Origin: Clostridia bacterium UC5.1-1D2
Lineage (GTDB): Bacteria; Bacillota; Clostridia; Lachnospirales; Lachnospiraceae
DNA length: 64,000 nt
Assembly: GCA_001304855.1 (NCBI GenBank)
Contig: BBZN01000005.1
Span: 1 to 64,000 of the forward strand
Direction of reading: 5' to 3'
Positions within the stretch are counted from its first letter, which is position 1. Every line of letters starts with the position of its first letter. Position numbers and translations under genes: made by a program. Under the pieces are notes generated by a model. That model saw nothing but the letters and a program-made list of their open reading frames with translations. It was not told the origin of the DNA and did no database searches. This document shows positions 19,925 through 29,816 of this stretch, one piece after another.

Positions 19925-20768
19925 ATGATTACATTAAAGGGAGCGGAGGTAACCGCAGCCATCAAAACCCAGGTTGAGGATATGCTTAAAACATTGGAGG
20001 GAGATGCGCCGAAACTTGCCATCATCCGGGTGGGAGAGCGGCTCGATGATATGTCTTATGAACGGGGGGCGGTCAAACGGATGGAGAGTTTCGGACTGAG
20101 AGTCCGGTCCTATGTGTTTCCCGGTGAGATAAGCGGCCGGGAATTTAAAGAGGAGTTCAGAGTCATAAATGAGGATCCGGATGTGGCGGGCATCCTTTTA
20201 CTCCGCCCTCTCCCAGAGCAGATCCCGGAGAAGGACATTGAAGAAATGATAGACCCGGCCAAAGATCTGGACGGCATATCGCCGGTGAATATCGCTAAGG
20301 TGTTTGCCGGAGACAGCTCCGGCTTCGCACCCTGTACGGCCGAGGCGGTGGTGGAGGTTTTGAAGGCTGCAGGCATTTCCATCTCAGGCAAGAGGGTTAC
20401 TATCGTAGGCCGCAGTATGGTGGTGGGCCGCCCCCTTTCCATGCTGCTTTTAAAGGAAAATGCTACGGTCACCATCTGCCACACCAAACCCGGGATCTGA
20501 AGGGCGCCTGCCGCAGTGCGGAGATTCTTGTGGCGGCGGCCGGAAAGGCGAAGATGCTGGATGGGACTTATGTAGCGAGGACGCCGTAGTCATCGATGTG
20601 GGAATCAACGTGGATGAGAAGGGAAAACTCTGCGGGGACGTGGACTTTGACTCCATCACTGAGACGGCTTCCATGGCTACTCCTGTGCCCGGAGGAGTGG
20701 GAGCTGTCACGACGGCGGTTTTGGGAAAACACCTGGTGAGAGCCGCAGGTTTGGCCCGGGATGTATAA
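19925..20768 (+). CDS. folD: Methylene-THF dehydrogenase / methenyl-THF cyclohydrolase (two frameshifts)
   Basis: About 281 residues. Catalytic features: [18 protein letters not shown] (Tyr and Lys), the [12 protein letters not shown] motif, and NAD(P)-binding [28 protein letters not shown]; the C-terminus has [14 protein letters not shown]. Interconverts methylene-THF and methenyl/formyl-THF. Breaks at about 20486 (one base lost before CCCGGGATCTG) and 20577 (GCG[G]AGG). Note the family usually has Y-x-x-x-K; here SYERGAVKR is a slightly altered form. Confidence 0.9.
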
Positions 20769-20814
20769 AATTACTAAAAAATAAAAAAAGAAGGCAAATT
20801 CCCCTATTTTCCTC

Positions 20815-20842
20815 TTGCTAAAACGTGAAAATGCTTTATAAT
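20815..20842 (+). promoter_or_regulatory. Sigma-A promoter for amino-acid transporter operon
   Basis: TTGCTA at 20815 and TATAAT at 20837 with a 16-bp spacer, 64 bases before the start of the binding-protein gene. The region between is AT-rich and contains the short palindrome-like GCGTTAACG. Confidence 0.6.
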
Positions 20843-20905
20843 ATTAAGCGTTAACGATTTTTATAGTTATGCAGTTTTGTGCATAAAGAAAAGAGGAGAG
20901 TAATT

Positions 20906-21709
20906 ATGAAGAAGAAAGTTTTAGCATTGACCTTGGCGGCTCTTATGGCGGCTTCCCTTACCGCATGCGGCGGTTCTTCCAACAGCAATGCCACAGAGGC
21001 TCCGGCAGATACCACGGCAGCTGATAAAACTGAGGTGGCGGAAGGCGGCAAGCTGGTCATGGTAACCAATGCGGAGTTCCCTCCATACGAGTTCCACGAC
21101 GGAGATAAAATCGTGGGTATTGACGCGGAGATCGCACAGGCCATTGCCGACGAGCTGGGCATGGAACTGGAAATTGAGGATATCGCTTTCGATTCCATCA
21201 TTCCTGAGATTGTATCCGGTAAGGCGCATATGGGACTGGCCGGTATGACGGTAACAGATGAGCGCAAGCAGAATGTAGATTTCTCCGATACTTATGCGGC
21301 AGCTTCCCAGAAGATTATTGTCAAGGAAGACAGCGAAATTGCAGGTCCCGACGATTTGGAAGGCATTATCGTAGGCGTTCAGCTGGGAACTACAGGGGAC
21401 CTCTATGTGTCCGATCTGGAGGAGCAGAACACCACCGTAGAGCGTTACAGTAAGGGCTTTGAGGCAGTTCAGGCCTTAAGCCAGGGCAAGGTTGACGCGG
21501 TTGTCATCGACGGCGAGCCGGCCAAGACATTCGTTTCCCAGACTGCCGGACTTAAGATTCTTGAGGAATCCTTTACAGACGAGGAGTATGCAATTGCAGT
21601 TAAGAAGGGCAATACCGAGCTTCTGGACAAAATCAATGCCGCATTAAAGACTCTGAAGGAAAACGGAACTCTGGACGAGATTGTAGCAAAATACATCACG
21701 GCAGAATAA
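20906..21709 (+). CDS. Amino-acid ABC transporter substrate-binding lipoprotein
   Basis: Intact 267 residues. Signal peptide MKKKVLALTLAALMAASLTAC with lipobox LTAC; a low-complexity Ser/Asn/Thr linker; then the family-3 solute-binding fold (NAEFPPYEFHDGDKIVGIDAEIAQAIAD, MTVTDERKQNVDFSDTYAAASQ, GVQLGTTGD). It captures a polar amino acid outside the cell. ATG 20906 follows AGAGGAGAG; a start 27 bases upstream is less likely. Confidence 0.92.
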   Translation: MKKKVLALTLAALMAASLTACGGSSNSNATEAPADTTAADKTEVAEGGKLVMVTNAEFPPYEFHDGDKIVGIDAEIAQAIADELGMELEIEDIAFDSIIPEIVSGKAHMGLAGMTVTDERKQNVDFSDTYAAASQKIIVKEDSEIAGPDDLEGIIVGVQLGTTGDLYVSDLEEQNTTVERYSKGFEAVQALSQGKVDAVVIDGEPAKTFVSQTAGLKILEESFTDEEYAIAVKKGNTELLDKINAALKTLKENGTLDEIVAKYITAE

Positions 21710-21723
21710 TTCAGTTCATGTGA

Positions 21724-21780
21724 CTGCCACAGGCTGCAGCCGGGATAAAACAGGTTCCGGGCGGCCTGGGGCAGTTTTTT
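21724..21780 (+). terminator. Partial terminator between binding protein and permease genes
   Basis: CTGCCACAGGCTGC near 21724 pairs with GCGGCCTGGGGCAG at 21761-21774, followed by TTTTTT. As no promoter is obvious before the permease, read-through would leave the binding protein in excess over the membrane parts. Confidence 0.65.
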
Positions 21781-21899
21781 GCTTAAAGTCCGGCTGCAGC
21801 AGATACTGCGGGTATGGAGCTGCGGGGAATCAGGAACCTATAACCGGATTTTAAGGGCAGTAAAGAAGCAGAGAGACAATTAGGAAGAAAGAGCAGAGG

Positions 21900-22600
21900 A
21901 TGATAAGCATGTGGAAGAACTTTACAGATGCGTTTTACCTGAACTTTGTTGACGATAACCGCTGGCGGTATCTGAGCGAAGGATTAAAGACAACGTTGAT
22001 AATAACATTTTTTGCCTGTTTGATGGGTATCGCCCTGGGCTTTGTGGTGGGGATGATCCGCTCCACCTACGAGAAAACCGGTAAGCTGAAGGTGTTAAAT
22101 GCCATATGTAAAGTGTACCTTACAGTTATCCGCGGCACTCCCGTTCTTGTGCAGCTGCTGATCATCTACTTTGTGGTATTTGGCAGCGCAGGGTAGACAA
22201 GGTCTTTGTAGCTGTGATGGCCTTTGGAATTAACTCAGGCGCTTATGTGGCGGAGATTTTCCGAAGCGGAATCATGTCCATCGATCCGGGGCAGATGGAG
22301 GCGGGCCGCAGCCTGGGCTTCAACTATATCCAGACCATGTGGTATATCGTGATGCCCCAGGCGTTTAAGACCGTCCTTCCGACACTGTGCAATGAATTTA
22401 TTTCCCTGCTGAAGGAGACTTCCGTCTCAGGCTACATTGCCATTCAGGATCTGACCAAGGGCGGAGACATTATCCGAAGCAGGACCTACAGCGCCTTTAT
22501 GCCTTTGATTGCAGTTGCGCTTGTATATCTTCTTATTGTTATGATATTTACCAAGCTGATTCAGATTCTGGAGAGGAGGCTGAGACAGAATGAGCGCTGA
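21900..22600 (+). CDS. Amino-acid ABC transporter permease (one frameshift)
   Basis: About 233 residues, His/Glu/Gln/Arg permease family: [72 protein letters not shown] (EAA loop) and a last membrane segment [15 protein letters not shown]. The frame breaks near 22193 in GCAGGG[G]TAG, where one G is lost, giving a false stop. ATG 21900 or 21909 could be the start. Overlaps the ATPase gene by 11 bases. Confidence 0.88.
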
Positions 22601-23338
22601 TATGAATAGAGAGACATTGATCCGGGTTCAGAATCTGGGGAAAAGCTTTGGAGCCATCCAGGTATTAAAGGGAATCAACGTGGAGATCAATAAGGGGGAC
22701 GTGGTATTTGTGGTAGGCCCTTCCGGTTCGGGGAAGAGCACCTTCCTGCGCTGCCTGAACCTGTTGGAGGAGCCCACGGAGGGACATATTTTCTTTGAGG
22801 GCACAGACATCACCGATCCCAAGACGGATATAGACAAGCACCGCCAGAAGATGGGAATGGTGTTCCAGCAGTTTAACCTGTTTCCCCATATGGACATTAT
22901 GAAGAATCTGACCATTGCCCCGGTGAAGCTTCAGGGCAAGACCCAGGCGGAAGCTGAGAAGGAGGCCATGGACCTGCTGGAGCGGGTGGGGCTGGCCGAC
23001 AGGGCCCACGCCTATCCCAGCCAGCTTTCCGGCGGCCAGAAGCAGCGTATCGCCATTGTCAGAGCCCTCTGCATGAAGCCGGATGTGATGCTTTTTGACG
23101 AACCTACCTCTGCCCTGGATCCGGAGATGGTGGGAGAGGTTCTGGGCGTTATGCGGGATCTGGCAGAGGAGAAAATGACTATGGTTGTGGTGACCCACGA
23201 GATGGGATTTGCCAGAGAGGTAGCTACCAGGGTTATGTTCATGGACGAAGGCTACTTTATGGAGGAGGCCCCCCTGACGAATTTTTTGGAAATCCGAAAA
23301 ACGAGCGTTTAAAATCCTTCCTCAGCAAGGTGCTGTAG
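22590..23338 (+). CDS. Amino-acid ABC transporter ATP-binding protein (3' frameshift)
   Basis: About 249 residues. Walker [14 protein letters not shown]-loop [10 protein letters not shown], signature [11 protein letters not shown], Walker [16 protein letters not shown] and H-loop VVTHEMGFA define the polar amino acid importer ATPase. Near 23272 a run of seven C is read as six, which changes the last residues; the restored tail is ...[18 protein letters not shown] with stop at 23338. Confidence 0.9.
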
Positions 23339-23350
23339 GCGGAATAAAAG

Positions 23351-23379
23351 AGGACTGCTGTAGGGACAGCAGTCCTTTT
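23351..23379 (+). terminator. Terminator of amino-acid transporter operon
   Basis: AGGACTGCTG (23351-23360) and CAGCAGTCCT (23367-23376) form a perfect 10-bp stem with loop TAGGGA, followed by TTT. Confidence 0.88.
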
Positions 23380-23449
23380 GTGATCGGATGGAGCGGGAGG
23401 TAACCGGATACAATAACAGGGAAGAACCATGAGCGCTCTGCTTTCCCTT

Positions 23450-23950
23450 CTATAACTTGGGAAACTCCCTGCATACGGCTTCATCCGGCGGTTCAGGGTG
23501 AAACTTCTCCAGCAGCCGGGAGAGACGTTCCAGGCAGCAGGTCAAATCCTTAAGCTCCTCCTCTGAAAAGGAGGAAAGCCCTGTTACAGTGCAGTCCAGC
23601 ATGGCAGCTCTCAACTGATGCATGATGGCGGAGCCTGAGGGGGTAATGTACAGATGGACCTGGCGGCGGTTGACTGAATCATGCTGGCGCTCCACCAGGC
23701 CCTTGCTTTCCAGATCATTCACAAGCTTTGTAAGCTGCTGTTTTGGAATATCCAGTTCCTTTGCCAGCTCCGACATGGTGGGAGCCGTGAGATAGGGCTG
23801 GTTGAGGCGCATCATGGCGTGAAACGCCACCGTGTTGGCCTTAATCTGGTTGTGCTGCTGGTAACTGGCCTTTGCCAGATTGAAAAAGCGTATGGTAAAG
23901 TTTAAGAACTGTTCTCCTGCGCTGCGGCAGTGGTCAGTGTGCTGGCTCAT
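23450..23950 (-). CDS. MarR family transcriptional regulator
   Basis: Intact 166 residues from ATG 23950, which follows AAAGGAGG. Winged helix: PTMSELAKELDIPKQQLTKLVNDLESKGLVERQHDSVNRRQVHLYITPSG is classical MarR. It is divergent from ftsH, whose promoter lies 100 bases away, so it may control that gene and itself. The extended upstream frame to 24004 has no ribosome site. Confidence 0.88.
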   Translation of the reverse strand: MSQHTDHCRSAGEQFLNFTIRFFNLAKASYQQHNQIKANTVAFHAMMRLNQPYLTAPTMSELAKELDIPKQQLTKLVNDLESKGLVERQHDSVNRRQVHLYITPSGSAIMHQLRAAMLDCTVTGLSSFSEEELKDLTCCLERLSRLLEKFHPEPPDEAVCREFPKL

Positions 23951-24010
23951 ATGACCGGACCTCCTTTTACCTCTCTTGTTTTGTTGTACCATAATAATTC
24001 GCAAATGTCA

Positions 24011-24084
24011 AATATTAATAAATATTAAAAGTAAATAAAATATTACTATTAGCTATTGACAAAAGTTTCCGCAGGTATTATCTT
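24011..24084 (+). promoter_or_regulatory. ftsH promoter with AT-rich palindrome
   Basis: TTGACA at 24056-24061 and TATCTT at 24079-24084 with a 17-bp spacer. Upstream lies a symmetrical AT-rich tract around 24011-24026 (AATATTAATAAATATT), a plausible operator for the divergent MarR protein. Confidence 0.5.
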
Positions 24085-24129
24085 ACAGGTGAATGACAGA
24101 ACCTAATGTCTATGAAAAGGAGAAAGGGT

Positions 24130-25984
24130 ATGGGCCTGAACGATAAAGAACGGAGAAGTCCCGGGAGTAAAGTTCCCAATAAAAACCATTTATTTACTAT
24201 TATTTTATTGTGCTTTTGGTGGTTATGGTGCTGAATGCGCTGGTGTTCCCTATGCTGGAGCACTCGGTGGAAGTGCCTTACAGCCAGTTTGTGAAGGAGC
24301 TGGAGGCAGGGAATATTGAGGAAGTCTATGTGAACAGCGCCAACACAGAGATACAGTTCACGCAGAAGGGCCAGCAGTGGAATGTAGCATACAAGACGGC
24401 CCCCTTTCCGGGGGATAATCTGGCGGACAGGCTGGAAGCTGCCGGAGTTGAGAATTACGGAAGCGAGATTGCCACGCAGGCGTCCCCTATTTTGAGCTTT
24501 CTCATGTCCTGGGTGGCGCCCATTCTGATGTTTGTGATCATAGGCCAGATTATGGGGCGGATGATATCCAAGCGCATGGGAGGGAACAATGCCATGACCT
24601 TCGGAAAGTCCAATGCCAAGATATATGCGGAAAGCGAGACGGGAATCACCTTTGCAGATGTGGCTGGGGAGGAGGAGGCCAAGGACGCCCTGAAGGAGAT
24701 TGTGGACTTCCTGCACAATCCCGGGAAGTATGCAGATATCGGAGCGAATCTGCCTAAGGGCGCTCTGCTGGTAGGCCCTCCCGGAACCGGCAAGACCCTT
24801 CTTGCAAGAGCGGTTGCAGGGGAGGCCCACGTGCCTTTCTTTTCCATCTCCGGTTCTGAATTTGTGGAGATGTTTGTGGGGATGGGCGCGTCCAAGGTCA
24901 GGGATCTCTTTAAGCAGGCCAACGAGAAAGCGCCCTGCATTGTTTTTATAGACGAGATCGATACCATCGGGAAAAAGAGGGACAACGGCGGTATGGGCGG
25001 CAATGACGAGCGGGAGCAGACCCTGAATCAGCTGCTGACCGAGATGGACGGATTTGACGGAAAAAAGGGCGTGGTTATCCTTGCCGCCACCAACCGCCCC
25101 GAATCTCTGGACAAGGCCCTTTTAAGGCCGGGGCGTTTTGACAGGCGCGTGCCTGTAGAGCTGCCGGATCTCCAGGGACGGGAGGCCATACTGAAGGTTC
25201 ACGGGCGGAATGTGAAGATGTCCGAGGATGTGGATTACAATGCCATTGCCAGGGCCACGGCGGGAGCCAGCGGCGCGGAGCTGGCCAACATCATCAACGA
25301 GGCCGCCCTCAGGGCCGTCCGCTTTGGAAGGACTGCTGTGGTGCAGGCGGATCTGGAGGAGAGTGTGGAGACGGTCATTGCAGGTTATCAGAAGAAGAAC
25401 GCGGTTATTTCTCAGAATGAACGGCGGATCGTGGCGTATCACGAGGTGGGGCACGCACTGGTGGCCGCCTGCCAGAGCCACTCGGCTCCCGTACAGAAAA
25501 TTACAATTATTCCCAGAATCTCAGGCGCATTGGATATACGATGCAGGTGGATGAGGGAGAAAAATATCTGATGAGTAAGGAGGAGGCCCTGGACAAGATA
25601 GCCACCTTCACAGGAGGCAGGGCGGCTGAGGAGCTGATATTCCGCTCCGTTACCACAGGGGCTGCCAATGATATAGAGCAGGCCACCCGGATTGCCAGAG
25701 CCATGGTCACGCGGTACGGCATGACGGAGGAGTTTGACATGGTTGCAATGGAGACTGTAAACAACCAGTATCTGGGCGGAGACACCACTCTCTGCTGCGC
25801 TCCCGAGACTGCAAAGCTGATTGACCAGCAGGTGGTAAGGATAGTGAAAGAGCAGCATGAAAAGGCATTGAATATTCTGAGGGAGCAGGAGGAAAAGCTC
25901 CATGAGATAGCAGGCTATCTTCTGGAGAAGGAGACGATCACAGGAGAAGAATTTATGAGCATATTTAATCGTACCTCCCGGTAA
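24130..25984 (+). CDS. ftsH: ATP-dependent zinc metalloprotease FtsH (two frameshifts)
   Basis: About 619 residues. N-terminal membrane segment near residue 23 (broken by a frameshift), periplasmic-type loop, second membrane segment [26 protein letters not shown] ATPase with Walker [18 protein letters not shown], Walker [10 protein letters not shown] and [23 protein letters not shown]; protease HEVGH (zinc site). Degrades membrane and regulatory proteins. Breaks near 24210 (one base lost, likely in TTG[G]TGCT) and 25535 (TTGG[G]ATAT). Start ATG 24130. Confidence 0.93.
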
Positions 25985-26267
25985 TTTTAAGGTTTTGTTC
26001 GATTGCATTTGCTCAGGCGCTGTGTTATTCTATTAGCATACAAGAGTGGGGGCATTTTTGACAATGCTCCTGGTATGCGCCATATGATAAGAGGATATTT
26101 GGATGAGTAAATAGAAGCTGTGCCGGAGCTGCATAAAACCGCAGAGCCGGAATACAGTGGAGAGTGATAGGGAAGAGGAGAGGCGGCAGAAAGCCGGGAG
26201 CCGGACAGGATGGAACAAATGCCCCCATCTCTGTGAAAACAACAGAGATGAAAGGCAGGAATGAGAT
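25985..26267 (+). promoter_or_regulatory. Leader region of the small gene at 26268, with long-range inverted repeat
   Basis: No gene seen. TTGACA near 26058 suggests a promoter. GGGGGCATTT at 26048-26057 is the exact reverse complement of AAATGCCCCC at 26217-26226; between them are purine-rich tracts and several GC-rich short stems (for example GCCGG repeats around 26130-26200). It could fold into a long closed RNA. No named riboswitch was recognised. Confidence 0.35.
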
Positions 26268-26552
26268 ATGGGAAAGTTATTGGAACAGCTGTATGCAGGG
26301 GAGTTGCAGCCCTGCGACCGGGTGTCGCATGATAATGAGGCTTACAGGGCTTTGTGCAGAGAATCCCTGGAGGAGATTGAACGTTTTTGCGACAAGCTGG
26401 ACGAAGAACTGAAGATGGAATTTAACGATATGATGGAGCATTACCTGGAACTTACTTATATGGAGAAGGCTCAGACTTTCGGTGACGGCTTCCGTATCGG
26501 CGCCGGTCTGATGTGCGAGGTGTTTTACGAAAACAATAAGGAACAGGCGTGA
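26268..26552 (+). CDS. Small conserved protein of unknown function
   Basis: Intact 94 residues, MGKLLEQLYAGELQPCDRVSHDNEAYRAL..., mainly helical and acidic, with no membrane segment or known catalytic motif. Similar short proteins (DUF6809 type) are common in Lachnospiraceae, often beside mobile or regulatory genes; I cannot say what it does. GGCAGGA precedes the ATG weakly. Confidence 0.7.
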   Translation: MGKLLEQLYAGELQPCDRVSHDNEAYRALCRESLEEIERFCDKLDEELKMEFNDMMEHYLELTYMEKAQTFGDGFRIGAGLMCEVFYENNKEQA

Positions 26553-26580
26553 AATATAAGTATAGCTTAACAATATAAGG

Positions 26581-26614
26581 CGGGATTGCTGATAAGTTTG
26601 GCAAATCCCGTTTT
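26581..26614 (+). terminator. Terminator after the small gene
   Basis: CGGGATTGC pairs with GCAAATCCCG (one bulged A) across a TGATAAGTTTG loop, followed by TTTT. Confidence 0.75.
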
Positions 26615-26649
26615 ATTGTGTAAAAATGGGTAAAAATTCCTGGTTAATA

Positions 26650-26677
26650 TTGACAATACGTGAAAAAGTGATATACT
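26650..26677 (+). promoter_or_regulatory. Promoter of the BMP lipoprotein gene
   Basis: TTGACA at 26650 and TATACT at 26672 with a 16-bp spacer. The transcript would carry a leader of about 120 bases before the gene at 26807, in which I see no obvious riboswitch. Confidence 0.6.
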
Positions 26678-26806
26678 TAACTACGTATTTCCGTTACTTT
26701 TTAATGGACAGGATCAGGGAAGAACGTCAGGGATTTTTATTCAGTAAAGACCTGGCGTATTTTAATCCATAATCCTGCAAACTACACTTCACGGAGGAAG
26801 AGTATT

Positions 26807-28080
26807 ATGAAATTGAGAAAGTTAATCAGCGTAGCGATGGCGGGCGCATGGTGCTGTCACTGGCGGCATGCGGCGGCTCAGGAACAACAGGGACTACCGC
26901 AGCGGCGGTGGAATCCACGGCGGCTGCAGGCGGCTCCGAAGGGGACGCAGCAGCTGAGGCTGTCACAGAAGCAGCAGGGGGAATTGCGAAAATTGCGAAA
27001 GACGATTTAAAGGTTGGCTTCGTTTACATCGGAGATGAGAACGAGGGCTATACGGCAGCCCACTATCAGGGCGCATGGATATGAAGGAGGCCCTTGGCCT
27101 GTCCGATGATCAGATTATTGTAAAGTGGAATATTCCTGAGGATGAGACTGCCCAGGATGCGGCTATGGATTTGGCGGATCAGGGATGTAACATTGTATTT
27201 GCCAACAGCTTTGGCCATGAGTCCTATATTATTGAGGCGGCTAAGGAATATCCTGAAGTGCAGTTCTGCCATGCCACCGGATTCCAGGCGGCAAGCAGCG
27301 GCCTTCCAAATATGCACAACTATTTCACATCTGTATATGAATCACGCTACGTATCCGGTGTGGTGGCAGGCCTGAAGCTGAACCAGATGATCGATGAGGG
27401 CAAGATCACGGAGGATACGGCTAAGATTGGCTATGTAGCGCTTACCCATATGCAGAGGTTATCAGCGGATACACCTCCTTCTTCCTGGGAGTTCGTTCCG
27501 TATGCCCAAGCGCCACCATGGAAGTTAAGTACACCAACAGCTGGGCAAGCTTTGATCTGGAGAAGGAAGCGGCCGACGCTCTGATCTCCGACGGCTGTGT
27601 GCTGATCAGCCAGCATGCAGATACCACAGGGCTCCTACTGCCTGTGAGGCCGCAGGCGTGCCATGTGTGGGCTACAATATCTCCATGATCGCAACTGCTC
27701 CCACCACGGCCCTCACATCCGCTTCCATCAACTGGGCTCCTTATGTTACATATGCGGTGCAGAGCGTAATCGACGGAACCCCCATTGACGTTGACTGGTG
27801 TAAGGGATACAATGAAGGCGCAGACCGCATCACAGAGCTGAACAAGGACGTGATCGCTCCTGGAACCGAGGAGAAGGTAAAAGAGGTAGAAGATGCATTG
27901 AAGGCAGGAGAGCTTCACGTATTTGACACTTCCACCTGGACGGTAGATGGCGAGGTCCTGACCAGCTATGAGAAGAACGGCAACGAGTACATTTCCGACG
28001 GATATTTCCATGAGTCTGAGTTTGGATCTGCTCCTGCCTTTGATATTAAAATCGACGGCATTAATTCCATCGAGAATTAG
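26807..28080 (+). CDS. BMP-family nucleoside-binding lipoprotein (four frameshifts)
   Basis: About 425 residues. Signal peptide with lipobox LAAC, low-complexity Ala/Thr/Ser linker, then the basic-membrane-protein fold: LKVGFVYIGDENEGYTAAH, IVFANSFGHESYIIEAAKEYPEVQFCHATG and NYFTSVYESRYVSGVVAGLKL. Binds purine nucleosides or related ligands. Breaks near 26848, 27075, 27433 (GTAG[G]CGC) and 27630 (ACAGGG[G]CTCC). The first two lie in the same ten-base context GGGCGCATGG. Every fragment matches the family in order. Confidence 0.85.
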
Positions 28081-28145
28081 GCGGCGGTGAATCATTATAA
28101 ATGATGGGTAACTGAATTCCCGCTGGGAACGATGAATCAGGCTGT

Positions 28146-28182
28146 AAAGGCGGAGCCGCATGGATGAGGGCTCCGCCTTTTT
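28146..28182 (+). terminator. Terminator after the BMP lipoprotein gene
   Basis: AAAGGCGGAGCC at 28146-28157 pairs perfectly with GGCTCCGCCTTT at 28169-28180, followed by T. It lies inside the transporter operon and probably sets a high lipoprotein to transporter ratio. Confidence 0.85.
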
Positions 28183-28198
28183 AAGCGGAGGACATAAA

Positions 28199-28256
28199 CC
28201 CTGCAAAATGAGCCAAGCAAAATTGATATAAATTCTGTTTGGCTTATTCTGCAGGG
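28199..28256 (+). promoter_or_regulatory. Hairpin in front of the BMP transporter ATPase gene
   Basis: CCCTGCA (28199) pairs with TGCAGGG (28250) and inside it AGCCAA (28211) pairs with TTGGCT (28239). The loop is AT-rich. It follows the terminator and precedes the start at 28292. It could mark an RNA processing site or a second leader. Confidence 0.55.
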
Positions 28257-28291
28257 ATGCTATACAAATAAGAAAAATGGAGGTCAGCCGG

Positions 28292-29816
28292 GTGAGCGAA
28301 GCATATGCAATTGAACTGAGGGACATCACGAAACGGTTTGGCAGGGTTGTTGCCAATGACAAGGTATGCCTGTCTGTGAAGCGGGGGGAGATCCTGTCCA
28401 TCCTGGGCGAGAACGGAAGCGGGAAAACAACGCTGATGAACATGATTTCCGGTATCTATTATCCTGACGAGGGCCAGATACTGGTGAACGGAAAGGAGGT
28501 TACCATCCGTTCGCCCAAAGATTCCTTTGGTCTGGGTATCGGTATGATTCATCAGCATTTTAAGCTGGTGGACGTGCTGACTGCGGCGGAGAACATTATT
28601 CTCGGACTGCCCGGCAGGGAAGTGCTGGATATGAAAGCGGTGTCTGAGAAGATTAATGAACTGACTGCCAGATACGGCTTTGACCTGGACCCCGGCCAGA
28701 AAATATACACGATGTCGGTGTCCCAGAAGCAGACGGTGGAGATTGTGAAACTTCTGTACAGAGGCGTGGATATATTGATTCTGGATGAGCCAACGGCAGT
28801 TCTCACCCCCCAGGAGACAGACAGGCTGTTTGCGGTTCTGAGAAATATGCGGGAAGCAGGGCACTCCATTATCATTATCACCCATAAGCTCCACGAGGTT
28901 CTGGCGCTCTCGGATCGGGTATCTGTGCTGCGCAAGGGCCAGTATATCGGCACAGTCCAGACTGCAGAGGCCACGGAGGAATCCCTCACTGAAATGATGG
29001 TGGGAAAGAAGGTAAGCCTGAATATTGAGCGGCCGGAGCCGGTGAACCCTGAGAAGCGCCTGGAGGTGAAGGGGGTAACCTGCGTGAACAAGGAGGGGGT
29101 AAAAACCCTGGACAACGCTTCATTTACCGCATACAGCGGCGAGATTTTGGGCGTGGCCGGCATTGCCGGAAGCGGGCAGAGGGAACTGCTGGAATCCATT
29201 GCAGGCCTGATCCATGGGGTATCGGGCGCTATCACCTATTATCCGCCTGAGGGCGGGGAGAAGGATCTGGCAGGCATGACTCCCGGAGCTATTAGCAGGC
29301 TGGGCGTGAAGCTGTCCTTTGTGCCTGAGGACCGTCTGGGAATGGGTCTTGTAGGGGCAATGGATATGACCGACAATATGATGCTTCGGGGATATAAGAG
29401 GGGACGCTCCTTTTTTGCAGACAGAAAGACTCCCAAAGGGCTGGCGCAGCGGATTATAAAAGAGCTGGAGGTGGTTACTCCGGGCGTGGGCACGCCGGTG
29501 CGCAGGCTTTCCGGCGGTAATGTCCAGAAGGTGCTGGTAGGCCGTGAGATTGCCTCCAACCCCAAGGTGCTTATGGTGGCTTATCCGGTCCGGGGACTGG
29601 ATATCAATTCCTCCTATACCATTTACCATCTGCTCAATGAACAGAAAAAGCAGGGAGCGGCGGTTATCTGCGTAGGCGAGGATTTGGACGTGCTTCTGGA
29701 GCTGTGCGACGGATTCTGGTGCTCTGCGGAGGAAAGTCAGCGGGGTGGTAGACGGAAGAACGGCGACAAAAGAAGAAGTGGGACTTATGATGACAAAGAC
29801 AGGAGGGGCGCAATGA
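28292..29816 (+). CDS. Nucleoside ABC transporter ATP-binding protein (one 3' frameshift)
   Basis: About 508 residues, two ABC domains in one chain. First: Walker A GENGSGKTTLMN, signature MSVSQKQTVEIVK, Walker B ILILDEPTAVLTP. Second: GIAGSGQRELLE, signature LSGGNVQKVLVGREI and degenerate Walker B VLMVAYPVRGLDI (Glu replaced), as in sugar/nucleoside ATPases. GTG 28292 is preferred over ATG 28277 because GGAGG lies just before it. The frame breaks near 29713 (GAC[C]GG); natural end MMTKTGGAQ has its stop overlapping the permease start (ATGA). Confidence 0.88.
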
